6,848 nucleotides of DNA, from positions 1 to 6,848 of the forward strand of contig SKGH01000086.1 of NCBI GenBank assembly GCA_007117575.1, in the 5' to 3' direction. The notes beneath the pieces are model-generated. The model was not told the DNA's origin, did not search any database, and saw only the letters and a list, made by a program, of their open reading frames with translations. The stretch is from Candidatus Kaiserbacteria bacterium. GTDB lineage: Bacteria > Patescibacteriota > Minisyncoccia > Phycocordibacterales > UBA918. Position numbers and translations under genes: made by a program. Of this stretch, positions 1 through 5,143 are shown piece by piece; position 1 is the stretch's first letter; every line of letters starts with the position of its first letter.

Positions 1-441
1 AAAGACACGATCGTTCAGGTCTTTGCAGATATCTATACTTTCCTTGGTAGAATTTGCTTGTCCAGCTTCCTCGGTCAATGCAGACAATTCTTTTTCTAAC
101 GCATAGAGTTGATACCAATCATAAACTGGCTTAGCCATTATTAATAACATCGTAATCACAAATAATAACACGGCTATGAGCTGGGTATCTCTATTTAATT
201 TAGAAAGTCCATGAGAAAAAGCATAACCAAGTACGAAAATTACACTAAACAAAACTAAAAACACACCCAAAAACTCACAAAACTTATCATCGCAAGTCTT
301 TGCATCATAAATACCATAAGCTATTACCAGAGCAGGTAGTCCGTATCCTATCCAGTGTTGATACTTAAAATCTATACGAGGTAAAACAACCCCAACTAAA
401 AAGACAAAAAACAGTAGCAATACTGTAGCAAAAAAACTCAT
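1..441 (-). CDS. Polytopic membrane protein, N-terminal part (cut by left window edge)
   Basis: The frame is open from an ATG at 441-439 to base 1, giving 147 residues with no stop, so the C-terminus lies outside the window. Hydrophobic segments at about residues 3-20, 31-45, 57-76 and 88-106 predict four membrane passes. They are followed by an amphipathic stretch (about 111-130, rich in Leu, Glu and Ala) and then a soluble part that begins with a CKDLND motif (Cys139). Cys50 and Cys55 lie in a short loop between the second and third passes. I do not recognise the family. A Cys-[KR]-x-Leu-x-D type motif after a helix could be the first unit of a helical repeat, but only one unit is visible. 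The start is supported by a consensus extended -10 (TGATATAAT) ending 11 nt before the ATG, and no Shine-Dalgarno is present. The function is unknown. Confidence 0.8.
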   Translation of the reverse strand, partial: MSFFATVLLLFFVFLVGVVLPRIDFKYQHWIGYGLPALVIAYGIYDAKTCDDKFCEFLGVFLVLFSVIFVLGYAFSHGLSKLNRDTQLIAVLLFVITMLLIMAKPVYDWYQLYALEKELSALTEEAGQANSTKESIDICKDLNDRVF

Positions 442-452
442 TGCTAATTATT

Positions 453-461
453 ATTATATCA
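453..461 (-). promoter_or_regulatory. Extended -10 promoter for the left-edge membrane protein
   Basis: On the minus strand this reads TGA-TATAAT, a perfect extended -10. The gap to the ATG at 441 is 11 nt, so transcription would start about 4-5 nt before the start codon, making the mRNA nearly leaderless. No convincing -35 is visible at the usual spacing. Confidence 0.65.
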
Positions 462-580
462 AACTACTTTTTTTACTATATCTTAAACTCCATAACATAA
501 TAGTCTAATTCATCTCTGAGAAAAAACTTAAGATTACCTAAGACAACATCCATTTGCTTTCATTACCTAACCTCTAAATT

Positions 581-901
581 TCAACAACAGCCGTAATCAA
601 ATCTTTGATAATTTGTTTTACACTGATTATTCACACAACCACAAGAAGCAATACAAAGTCGACAATCGTCGCAATAACAACACGCATCTTTTACCGGATT
701 CAATTTTCCGTAGTACTTATTTACACACTTTGACGGTCTACATGAATTTTCTATGACACAATCACTGTCTGTCTCACAATAATTTGCATCAGCAATATAA
801 TCTGACTTCGTAAGGGAGTAAAGTATCTTAAATGGCAAATTAAAAGCTAAACCTAAAACCAATAACAATAATATAACAGGAATAACTAACCCTTTTTTCA
901 T
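581..901 (-). CDS. Small membrane-anchored cysteine-rich protein (14 Cys in 106 residues)
   Basis: This encodes a 106-residue protein with an N-terminal membrane segment at about residues 3-30 (MKKG start followed by a Leu/Val-rich stretch). Its exposed domain contains 14 cysteines at 42, 48, 54, 59, 74, 75, 77, 80, 83, 87, 89, 94, 105 and 106. The CETDSDCV motif followed by C-x5-C-x4-C resembles the 'C-x-x-D-S-D-C' opening of small secreted eight-cysteine-cluster proteins known from archaea and some bacteria, but I cannot assign a named family. The domain is probably disulfide-bonded outside the membrane; metal binding by the CxCxxCxxC segment (75-83) is the alternative. The frame is open upstream to 946, which would add 15 hydrophobic residues. 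I chose 901 because an extended -10 (TGGTATTAT) sits 5 nt before it, inside the longer ORF. It ends in TGA and is separated from the next gene downstream by about 140 nt. Confidence 0.75.
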   Translation of the reverse strand: MKKGLVIPVILLLLVLGLAFNLPFKILYSLTKSDYIADANYCETDSDCVIENSCRPSKCVNKYYGKLNPVKDACCYCDDCRLCIASCGCVNNQCKTNYQRFDYGCC

Positions 902-906
902 ACCAC

Positions 907-915
907 ATAATACCA
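907..915 (-). promoter_or_regulatory. Extended -10 promoter for the cysteine-rich protein
   Basis: The minus strand reads TGG-TATTAT, ending 5 nt before the ATG at 901. Initiation would fall at or next to the A of the start codon, so the message is predicted to be leaderless. This placement decides the start at 901 over the upstream in-frame ATG codons at 922 and 946. Confidence 0.55.
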
Positions 916-1020
916 CAACCATTGTAAAAAACCCTAAAAATAACACCTAAAAATAATTGACAAAATAATAAAAAGGAATAAAAAACCCCGTACACAACGT
1001 AGATTATATTTAACCTAGTA

Positions 1021-1029
1021 TGCTACACT
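1021..1029 (+). promoter_or_regulatory. Extended -10 promoter for the plus-strand 54-residue ORF
   Basis: The plus strand reads TGC-TACACT, preceded by TA, and ends 6 nt before the ATG at 1036. The hexamer matches the consensus at 4 of 6 positions, but the TG extension and the spacing match the other genes in the window. It is divergent from the promoter at 907-915. Confidence 0.4.
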
Positions 1030-1035
1030 CAAAAT

Positions 1036-1200
1036 ATGAAATACGGATCATACTTAGTTTGCAAACAGCACGTATTGGATGTAAAAAACTTCCTTGAGCA
1101 GTTTTTGGTTTTGGAAATAGATGGGTATACCCATGAGGAATGGGTCACTTTTAAGGTACCTCATACAAATTTTCTGATTTCTCATTGTGGTGAGGTGTGA
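1036..1200 (+). CDS. 54-residue ORF resembling one half of a VOC/glyoxalase fold; possibly a gene remnant
   Basis: This is the only plus-strand gene. It runs from an ATG directly behind an extended -10 to a TGA and encodes 54 residues (Cys9, Cys51). The pattern is a short strand (Y3-K10), a helix (V13-L26), then alternating strands around E34-C51 with an EEWVTFKVP motif. This is reminiscent of a single beta-alpha-beta-beta-beta module of the vicinal oxygen chelate superfamily, whose members normally carry two such modules in about 115-130 residues. Here only one is present, so it could be a truncated VOC protein, an independent half-module that dimerises, or a chance resemblance. No frame after 1200 clearly continues it: the next frame runs only 15 more codons before stopping. 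It converges with the minus-strand gene that ends at 1243. Confidence 0.5.
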   Translation: MKYGSYLVCKQHVLDVKNFLEQFLVLEIDGYTHEEWVTFKVPHTNFLISHCGEV

Positions 1201-1242
1201 GAATAATCTAATGAGATTTTGTAGTGACGTTTACTCATCTGA

Positions 1243-1536
1243 TTAATATGAAATAATTGGTTTAGGGCAGTCTATTTGCCGATACTCAGGGATACCTAAA
1301 CTTGTATTTCTTTCTAAAACTTGCTTTTTCACAGCGACTTCCAGACCCCACCATGGATCTTGCCAACCCATTACACTGTAATTTCCAGACCCATATCTAT
1401 TTATGTGCCATATGTATCCATCCTGTGCTTTTATACAACTACCTGCCTCAAATTTTGCAATAAAATGATAATCCACTAAAAACACAAGTAAAAGTATAAA
1501 CACTGTTGCCATTAAAAATCCCAAAATTTTTTTCAT
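1243..1536 (-). CDS. Small membrane-anchored protein, 97 residues, function unknown
   Basis: The protein has a single N-terminal membrane segment (about residues 4-21), a short linker, and an exposed aromatic-rich domain with two cysteines, Cys34 just after the linker and Cys90 near the end, well placed to form one disulfide. The visible pattern (YIWH, a Gly-Ser-Gly turn, GWQDPWWG, then a basic helix) suggests a small beta-rich fold, but I recognise no family. The frame extends upstream to an ATG at 1572. I chose 1536 (MKKILG) because a consensus TATAAT lies 6 nt before it, inside the longer ORF, and because the MKK start suits a membrane anchor. It is monocistronic, ends in TAA, and its 3' end faces the 54-residue plus-strand ORF across about 40 nt. 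Confidence 0.75.
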   Translation of the reverse strand: MKKILGFLMATVFILLLVFLVDYHFIAKFEAGSCIKAQDGYIWHINRYGSGNYSVMGWQDPWWGLEVAVKKQVLERNTSLGIPEYRQIDCPKPIISY

Positions 1537-1542
1537 AGTTTT

Positions 1543-1572
1543 ATTATAACTTACAATAAAAACATATGTCAC
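1543..1572 (-). promoter_or_regulatory. Promoter with -35 and -10 for the 97-residue membrane protein
   Basis: The minus strand shows GTGACA (1567-1572, 5 of 6 matches to TTGACA), an 18-nt spacer, and a perfect TATAAT (1543-1548). The -10 ends 6 nt before the ATG at 1536, so the start site should coincide with the start codon. This is the clearest sigma70-type promoter in the window. Confidence 0.65.
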
Positions 1573-1628
1573 AGTAAGTGATAGAAAAATATTAATGTAA
1601 TTTTGTGATGTTTTGTTCTCAATATTTG

Positions 1629-1733
1629 TTATCGATCAGGTTCGGCAGTGTGGATGTTTATTATAGTTTTATAAATCATAGAAGTAGAGCGGGAGTAGTA
1701 CCTATTTTTCTCGACCACAATATGCAGTTCCAT
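1629..1733 (-). CDS. Doubtful 34-residue ORF in an otherwise gene-free stretch
   Basis: An ATG at 1733 opens 34 codons ending in TAA at 1629, with an in-frame stop just upstream. The product is basic and soluble, with no cysteine and no membrane segment. A TATAGT lies only 3 nt before the ATG and a TTTAAT 10 nt before it, so a leaderless start is possible but weak. I recognise no family. It may be a small real gene, a fragment left by a deletion, or chance. Confidence 0.2.
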   Translation of the reverse strand: MELHIVVEKNRYYSRSTSMIYKTIINIHTAEPDR

Positions 1734-1875
1734 GAGAGACTATAAATTAAAACGAAAACTGAGGCTGGAGTGAATGAGACAATTTAAAAGATACGCCGGC
1801 GGTGACCGTCTACCTTAGCTAACAATTCCCTACTCCTATACCAAGTAATTCTTGTGTGTAACGTCCCCGATCTTG
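1734..1875. other. Gene-free spacer downstream of the NUDIX gene
   Basis: No reading frame with a start codon longer than about 15 codons is visible on either strand. The stretch around 1790-1815 (including GCCGGCGG) is locally richer in G and C than the surroundings. One minus-strand frame stays open from the end of the NUDIX gene to about 1787 but has no ATG and is not in frame with it. I see no tRNA cloverleaf, no convincing terminator and no copy of the 3842-5138 / 6403-6595 repeat. Confidence 0.5.
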
Positions 1876-2364
1876 CTAAGAAAAGTTTACGAGTCTAAGA
1901 GCCGTCATAGCGTACCTGTACCTATCATCACTCAATCTCTTATCGTTCTTTTTTAATTCATTTAATTCTGCTTCTGTAACCCATACACATTTAGCAGAAG
2001 AAGCTATGTCTTCATCAACTTGAGGACTTATTTCTCGACTTGAAGCTCTGGCAACAAAAACGAAATTTGAATGATCGTGTGTATCAGTGACCCGATGCCG
2101 ATTAACAAATACTGGTGGGACCAATTCTTTGTTGTGTTCGCTATCGCTTTGTACCCAACCTGATGGACCTATTAACTCAACCTTAAGACCCACCTCTTCC
2201 CACACCTCTCTTAAGGCAGCTTCATTTACATCCTCACCAGGTTCAATGTGTCCACCAGGGGAACACCAGTCATTATATTTTTCATGAAGTCGAAGCAATA
2301 CCGCACCATCATGCACCACATAGACATCAACACAAAGATCCACATAATAATTTAAATGAGCCAT
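1876..2364 (-). CDS. NUDIX family hydrolase (162 residues)
   Basis: This is a nucleoside diphosphate-linked moiety hydrolase. Enzymes of this superfamily cleave a diphosphate bond using Mg2+ held by the NUDIX box, typically on damaged nucleotides, nucleotide sugars or dinucleotide polyphosphates in the cytoplasm. The complete NUDIX box is visible at residues 38-60 (G38, E44, R52, E53, E56, E57, G59), matching G-x5-E-x7-R-E-U-x-E-E-x-G-U with every signature residue present. It is preceded by the usual W33-C-S-P-G-G turn. The length is normal for a single-domain family member, and there is no signal peptide or membrane segment. The substrate cannot be read from sequence. A His-Asp-x-His cluster at about 94-98 (DTHDHSNF) in the second half could shape the substrate pocket. 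The start at 2364 is supported by an extended -10 ending 8 nt upstream. It appears monocistronic. Confidence 0.92.
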   Translation of the reverse strand: MAHLNYYVDLCVDVYVVHDGAVLLRLHEKYNDWCSPGGHIEPGEDVNEAALREVWEEVGLKVELIGPSGWVQSDSEHNKELVPPVFVNRHRVTDTHDHSNFVFVARASSREISPQVDEDIASSAKCVWVTEAELNELKKNDKRLSDDRYRYAMTALRLVNFS

Positions 2365-2372
2365 ATAAGCAT

Positions 2373-2381
2373 ATTATCACA
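2373..2381 (-). promoter_or_regulatory. Extended -10 promoter for the NUDIX gene
   Basis: The minus strand reads TGT-GATAAT, 5 of 6 matches in the hexamer, and ends 8 nt before the ATG at 2364, giving a leader of only 1-2 nt. No Shine-Dalgarno is present. Confidence 0.55.
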
Positions 2382-2492
2382 TTCACTCAAAATAAATACT
2401 GTCGTCTATCTCAAAACACCAAGCCCTAACGCGAAGGGATTAAGATTAATAAAACTAATATAAATGATAAAAAAATGTATAAGATTAATTAT

Positions 2493-3716
2493 TTACTGCT
2501 CGCTTAAAATAGGATAAATCAGGGCATGTATATGGTCTGTCAACACAGCTCTTTCTTCGTCACTATGACATATTAGGTACTCATCTGACTCTGAACCGGT
2601 ATTGCATGAACTAAAATGAAGGCTGAAACTTAGCAATATTTGATTTAACATATCTTTATAAGCATAGTAACTGTAATTTATATCGACACCTCCCCCTTCT
2701 AGCTTATCGTGAGTCTCAGCTATACAATAAATTATGTTTTCTCTTTTGTCAGATCTGATATGCACCAAGTTACCATCCACTCTTTTTGAGGTCTTGATAC
2801 AATCTACATATTCCTGTTTATTAATAACCATCTCTGGAGGCCACTCTTTAACATCCACAAACGGTAATACTGGGGGCTCAGTATTTATTAATAAGTTGTC
2901 TTCATCATCTGAAGACAGAATTTTATGCACATTTGTGTAACACCCGAGATAACCAAAATCGGCAGTACAATATCCACCGTAACAACTACTTGGTCCATAC
3001 CTACCGGAACAATACGGACTAAACAAACACTCATATTCACTTAAATCACTACAATCTTTTCCTTCTATAGTAAACGTAAGACTGCTTACTTCTACTTCTT
3101 CTGGAGATACGTGTATCTGGTAAACACCAGGTTGTATCAGTTTTACAGCACCACACCAATCAGGTTTATCTGGAGAACTGTTCGTACAGATTGTTTTAGG
3201 TAATTCAAAAGACGCCTGTTCTTCGTTAAGAATAGAAAGTTCTTGATAAGTAAGATAACCAACAGCACCATCTTCATCTTTAACCCACAGGCGAGTATCT
3301 GGAGTTAAATTTCTTCCGGTTATAAAAAAGGTTGAACCTAATTCTGAAATCTTAGGAGAGATCTTTTTTATAACAGGATGCTGAGATAAATTTACTACGG
3401 TAGAAGTTGAAATAGTAGTAACAGGAGTCTCCCTACTTACATCATTATCTACAGTACTAGTAGCTTGTGACTCCATTTTTTTGTCTTCTATGAGTGACTC
3501 TTTTTCAGACACTTCTGGTACATCAATAGTTTCATACTCTTCAGATTTTTCAGGCGACGTAGTAGAAGAGCTAATATCAACTACATCGTCTTCAAAAAAA
3601 CTTTCTTTTTCAGTTTGACTTATAGCGTCTTGGTATGTATCTCGATTAAAAATTACGTAAGTCAAAACAACCACTAATAAACCAAAAGCTATCAGCAAAA
3701 GATAAATTTTACGCAT
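2493..3716 (-). CDS. Membrane-anchored surface protein with acidic stalk, IPT/TIG-like domain and Cys cluster
   Basis: This 407-residue protein has four parts. Residues 4-23 form a hydrophobic anchor or uncleaved signal. Residues 30-112 are a low-complexity Ser/Thr/Glu/Asp stalk. Residues 113-217 match an IPT/TIG immunoglobulin-like fold: a PVIKKISP opening, the FITGRNL strand, a central strand ending in FELPK, and a PGVYQIHV closing strand. Cys177 and Cys188 sit in an inserted loop that could be disulfide-closed. Residues 222-259 hold six cysteines (222, 230, 236, 245, 250, 259) in a PSI-like C-x7-C-x5-C pattern. The C-terminal part (about 300-407) has four more cysteines (306, 331, 371, 383) and no recognisable family. 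TIG domains usually act in extracellular adhesion or as structural modules, so an envelope role is inferred; the partner is unknown. The start is placed 7 nt after an extended -10. Upstream lies repeat copy A, split by the IS30 element. Confidence 0.82.
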   Translation of the reverse strand: MRKIYLLLIAFGLLVVVLTYVIFNRDTYQDAISQTEKESFFEDDVVDISSSTTSPEKSEEYETIDVPEVSEKESLIEDKKMESQATSTVDNDVSRETPVTTISTSTVVNLSQHPVIKKISPKISELGSTFFITGRNLTPDTRLWVKDEDGAVGYLTYQELSILNEEQASFELPKTICTNSSPDKPDWCGAVKLIQPGVYQIHVSPEEVEVSSLTFTIEGKDCSDLSEYECLFSPYCSGRYGPSSCYGGYCTADFGYLGCYTNVHKILSSDDEDNLLINTEPPVLPFVDVKEWPPEMVINKQEYVDCIKTSKRVDGNLVHIRSDKRENIIYCIAETHDKLEGGGVDINYSYYAYKDMLNQILLSFSLHFSSCNTGSESDEYLICHSDEERAVLTDHIHALIYPILSEQ

Positions 3717-3723
3717 CTACATA

Positions 3724-3732
3724 AGCATACCA
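3724..3732 (-). promoter_or_regulatory. Extended -10 promoter for the TIG-domain protein
   Basis: The minus strand reads TGG-TATGCT, 4 of 6 matches plus the TG extension, ending 7 nt before the ATG at 3716. The stretch TATGCTTAT also occurs just before the NUDIX start codon. The predicted message is leaderless. Confidence 0.45.
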
Positions 3733-3841
3733 CACCCAATCTTATCAAAAACTATCTAAAACCTATTTGTCTATTACAAATTAAGACCGAACCACGTAGA
3801 AGAAAACCCATCATATAAAAAGATATTAATTTAAAAAATAA

Positions 3842-3890
3842 GTCAGACAACCTTTATGCCTACATAGATTCATAGAGTTAATTACCTACA
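3842..3890 (-). repeat. Intergenic repeat copy A, promoter-proximal piece (interrupted by IS30)
   Basis: Bases 3842-3883 align without gaps to 6403-6444 with 30 of 42 identities, including the exact 10-mer CCTTTATGCC (3851-3860 and 6412-6421) and ATTCATA in the same register. In the other copy the matching sequence runs straight on into the conserved hairpin core. Here it is cut at 3891 by the IS30 end. Strand is given as that of the flanking genes. Confidence 0.7.
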
Positions 3891-3910
3891 TTCAACCCTG
3901 AACCGCACCA
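3891..3910. repeat. IS30 terminal inverted repeat, transposase 3' side
   Basis: The outer end starts TTCAACCCTG. It pairs with 4955-4974 in inverted orientation with 17 of 20 identical bases. The TGA stop of the transposase (3892-3894) lies inside it. Confidence 0.85.
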
Positions 3911-4884
3911 GGCACCTTCCCTAAAACAAAAACCTCATGTGGCGTAAGATAGCCGAGACGTTTGCGTGGACGATGGTTTAAGATACGCTCCACGCGTCGC
4001 ACCCCTTTCTCTGAAATAGTAGCAAAGTCAGTCCCTTTAGGAAAGAAGTCTCTTACCAGTCCGTTATAGTTCTCATTACTCCCACGTTCCCAAGAGTGGT
4101 AAGGATACGCGCGGTACACAGCCAGACCGGTCTTCTTTTCCAACTCTTCGTCTTCCTTACCAAGCTCCGAGCCGTTATCGTAGGTATAGGTATGCTTTTT
4201 CTTCTTTGGTATACGCTTAAATCTTTGATCTATTTTAGCGTGTATGACAGACACCTTAACAACGTCTAGCTTATCCAGCATTCCGTAGCCACTCATGCGA
4301 TCAACTGTGGTGAGCAGACGCTTCGTTTTATCCTTGCCGACAATAGTATCACCCTCGTAGTCTCCCAGACGGTCACGCTGCTCCACTATCTCGGGACGAG
4401 TGTCTATACGCTTTATCTTGGCTGATTCTCGGGCTTTTTCACGTGCTTTGGTACCACGTCGCCGTCGATACTTTCCCTTGCGACCAAGGCGCCGCAGATG
4501 CGTGGACAGCTCGGGTTCATCCGTTTCAATCCACTGATAGATAGTCTCATGACAGACATAGTCAGGAGACTGTTTCAACTTCAGTTGACCGGCTATCTGT
4601 TCTGGTGAATCACGTTTCGCGAGACGCGCTCTGATGTGTCGTTTAAGTTGGGGATTGTTGGCGATCTTTCTTGATGACTGCTTGGCTACCTTCCTTCGCT
4701 CCAGATACTTTCTGTGCGCGGCCGCGCCTCGGTAGATACCATCACTGCCACTGTTTGCGGCTATCTCTCTGGTGACGGAAGACTTATTGAATCCGAGCTG
4801 CTGAGCACACTCTCTGGGGCTATGTTTTGCCCTAAGGAGCGCTGCTAGTTCAACGCGGCTTTCTCTGGTAAATTGTTTGTACAT
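3892..4884 (-). CDS. IS30-family transposase (330 residues)
   Basis: This is a DDE transposase that cuts and joins the ends of the element in which it lies. The N-terminal helix-turn-helix (about residues 5-42) has the IS30 pattern ending in SSVTREIAAN, and a second DNA-binding region (about 75-120) contains the SPEQIAGQL and HETIYQWI motifs. The RNase H-like catalytic core shows all three acidic residues: D179 in DYEGDTIVGK, D236 in YDNGSE, and E271 in RGSNENYNG, giving D-x34-E between the last two. It is followed by the FFPKGTDF and LNHRPRKRLGY motifs typical of the family. The length is normal and no frameshift or internal stop is present, so it looks functional. The ATG at 4884 forms the end of an inverted repeat that would bury it in any message read from outside the element. 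Confidence 0.96.
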   Translation of the reverse strand: MYKQFTRESRVELAALLRAKHSPRECAQQLGFNKSSVTREIAANSGSDGIYRGAAAHRKYLERRKVAKQSSRKIANNPQLKRHIRARLAKRDSPEQIAGQLKLKQSPDYVCHETIYQWIETDEPELSTHLRRLGRKGKYRRRRGTKAREKARESAKIKRIDTRPEIVEQRDRLGDYEGDTIVGKDKTKRLLTTVDRMSGYGMLDKLDVVKVSVIHAKIDQRFKRIPKKKKHTYTYDNGSELGKEDEELEKKTGLAVYRAYPYHSWERGSNENYNGLVRDFFPKGTDFATISEKGVRRVERILNHRPRKRLGYLTPHEVFVLGKVPGAVQG

Positions 4885-4944
4885 AAACGCTTGTGGCTAG
4901 TCTAATAATTGCTTATTGACTATTTTACGCCACGGGCGTTTATG
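4882..4944 (-). promoter_or_regulatory. Inverted repeat burying the transposase start codon
   Basis: Bases 4882-4897 and 4929-4944 are inverted copies with 14 of 16 pairs (CATAAACGC and GTGGC paired, separated by a 2x2 mismatch) around a 31-nt loop. In a minus-strand transcript entering from outside, the ATG at 4884-4882 would be paired with CAT at the other end. A transcript starting inside the loop or after it, for example from a weak -10 such as TAGACT just upstream of the inner arm, would leave the ATG free. Sequestering the start in read-through messages is established for other insertion sequences such as IS10, IS50 and IS200. Confidence 0.6.
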
Positions 4945-4954
4945 TTTTATGAAG

Positions 4955-4974
4955 TGGTGCAGTTCAGGTTAGAA
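4955..4974. repeat. IS30 terminal inverted repeat, transposase 5' side
   Basis: The reverse complement reads TTCTAACCTG at its outer end and matches 3891-3910 at 17 of 20 positions. Confidence 0.85.
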
Positions 4975-5138
4975 CTCAAGTTAGTAAAATTGACATCTGA
5001 AGATGAATACTTCACGTTCTCTATCGTGCCGACACATAAGAACATATATTTCATAGTGAAGATAAAATGAACGACACCATTTTCTGTTAATTTTCTATCG
5101 CTACAGTCCCCTTTTACCTATTTTATATTTATAACTTG
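4975..5138 (-). repeat. Intergenic repeat copy A, main piece with hairpin core
   Basis: This starts on the minus strand 5 nt after the stop codon of the 391-residue gene and ends at the IS30 boundary. The core 5016-5085 matches 6478-6547 at 67 of 70 positions without gaps, and both flanks match more loosely (CAAGT at one end, CAAG[T/C]TAG at the other). It contains the nested hairpin described separately. Short reading frames through it differ between the copies, so it is not coding. Confidence 0.8.
5010..5061 (-). ncRNA. Conserved nested hairpin in repeat copy A
   Basis: On the minus strand an outer stem CTTCAC/GTGAAG (5061-5056 with 5015-5010) encloses a 12-nt single-stranded stretch and an inner hairpin at 5043-5016. 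The inner hairpin has GTTCT/AGAAC at the base, TAT/ATA and GTG/CAC further up, two bulges and a TCGG loop. The same fold forms in copy B with one compensatory pair exchange. There is no U-run after it, so it is not an ordinary intrinsic terminator. I match it to no known RNA family. Confidence 0.45.
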
Positions 5139-5143
5139 CAAAA

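Larger units (their letters stand above)
3891..4974 (-). mobile_element. IS30-family insertion sequence, about 1.08 kb
   Basis: This is one complete transposase gene bounded by imperfect terminal inverted repeats (17 of 20 identical). The length is normal for the family. The composition differs visibly from the surroundings: bases 4441-4500 are 60% G+C, while 5401-5460 in the neighbouring gene are 33%, pointing to arrival from elsewhere. The element splits an intergenic repeat whose intact copy is at 6403-6595. The exact outer ends, and the short target duplication usual for IS30, cannot be fixed by eye. Seven bases (3884-3890) and two bases (4975-4976) flanking the inverted repeats are not accounted for by the intact copy and may include the duplication. 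Confidence 0.9.

Noticed and set aside
1205..1220. Terminator AATCT/AGATT plus T-run after the 54-residue plus-strand ORF
   Set aside because: A 5-bp AT-rich stem with four T is expected by chance in this composition.
2087..2287. 66-codon plus-strand ORF
   Set aside because: It lies wholly inside the NUDIX gene on the other strand and crosses the NUDIX box; composition is that of an antisense shadow.
2424..2438. Terminator hairpin CCCT/AGGG downstream of the TIG-domain gene
   Set aside because: The stem is only 4 bp, and it is not followed by a T-run on the minus strand.
2441..2489. Direct repeat TAAGATTAAT at 2441-2450 and 2480-2489
   Set aside because: A 10-mer of nearly pure A/T repeated once in an AT-rich spacer is not evidence of function; no flanking similarity.
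2734..2940. 68-codon plus-strand ORF
   Set aside because: It is antisense to the TIG-domain protein, with no promoter at its start.
5010..5061. Hairpin as an intrinsic terminator for the 391-residue gene
   Set aside because: No run of T follows the stem on the minus strand, and the stem is preceded by about 80 nt of conserved sequence that a terminator would not need.
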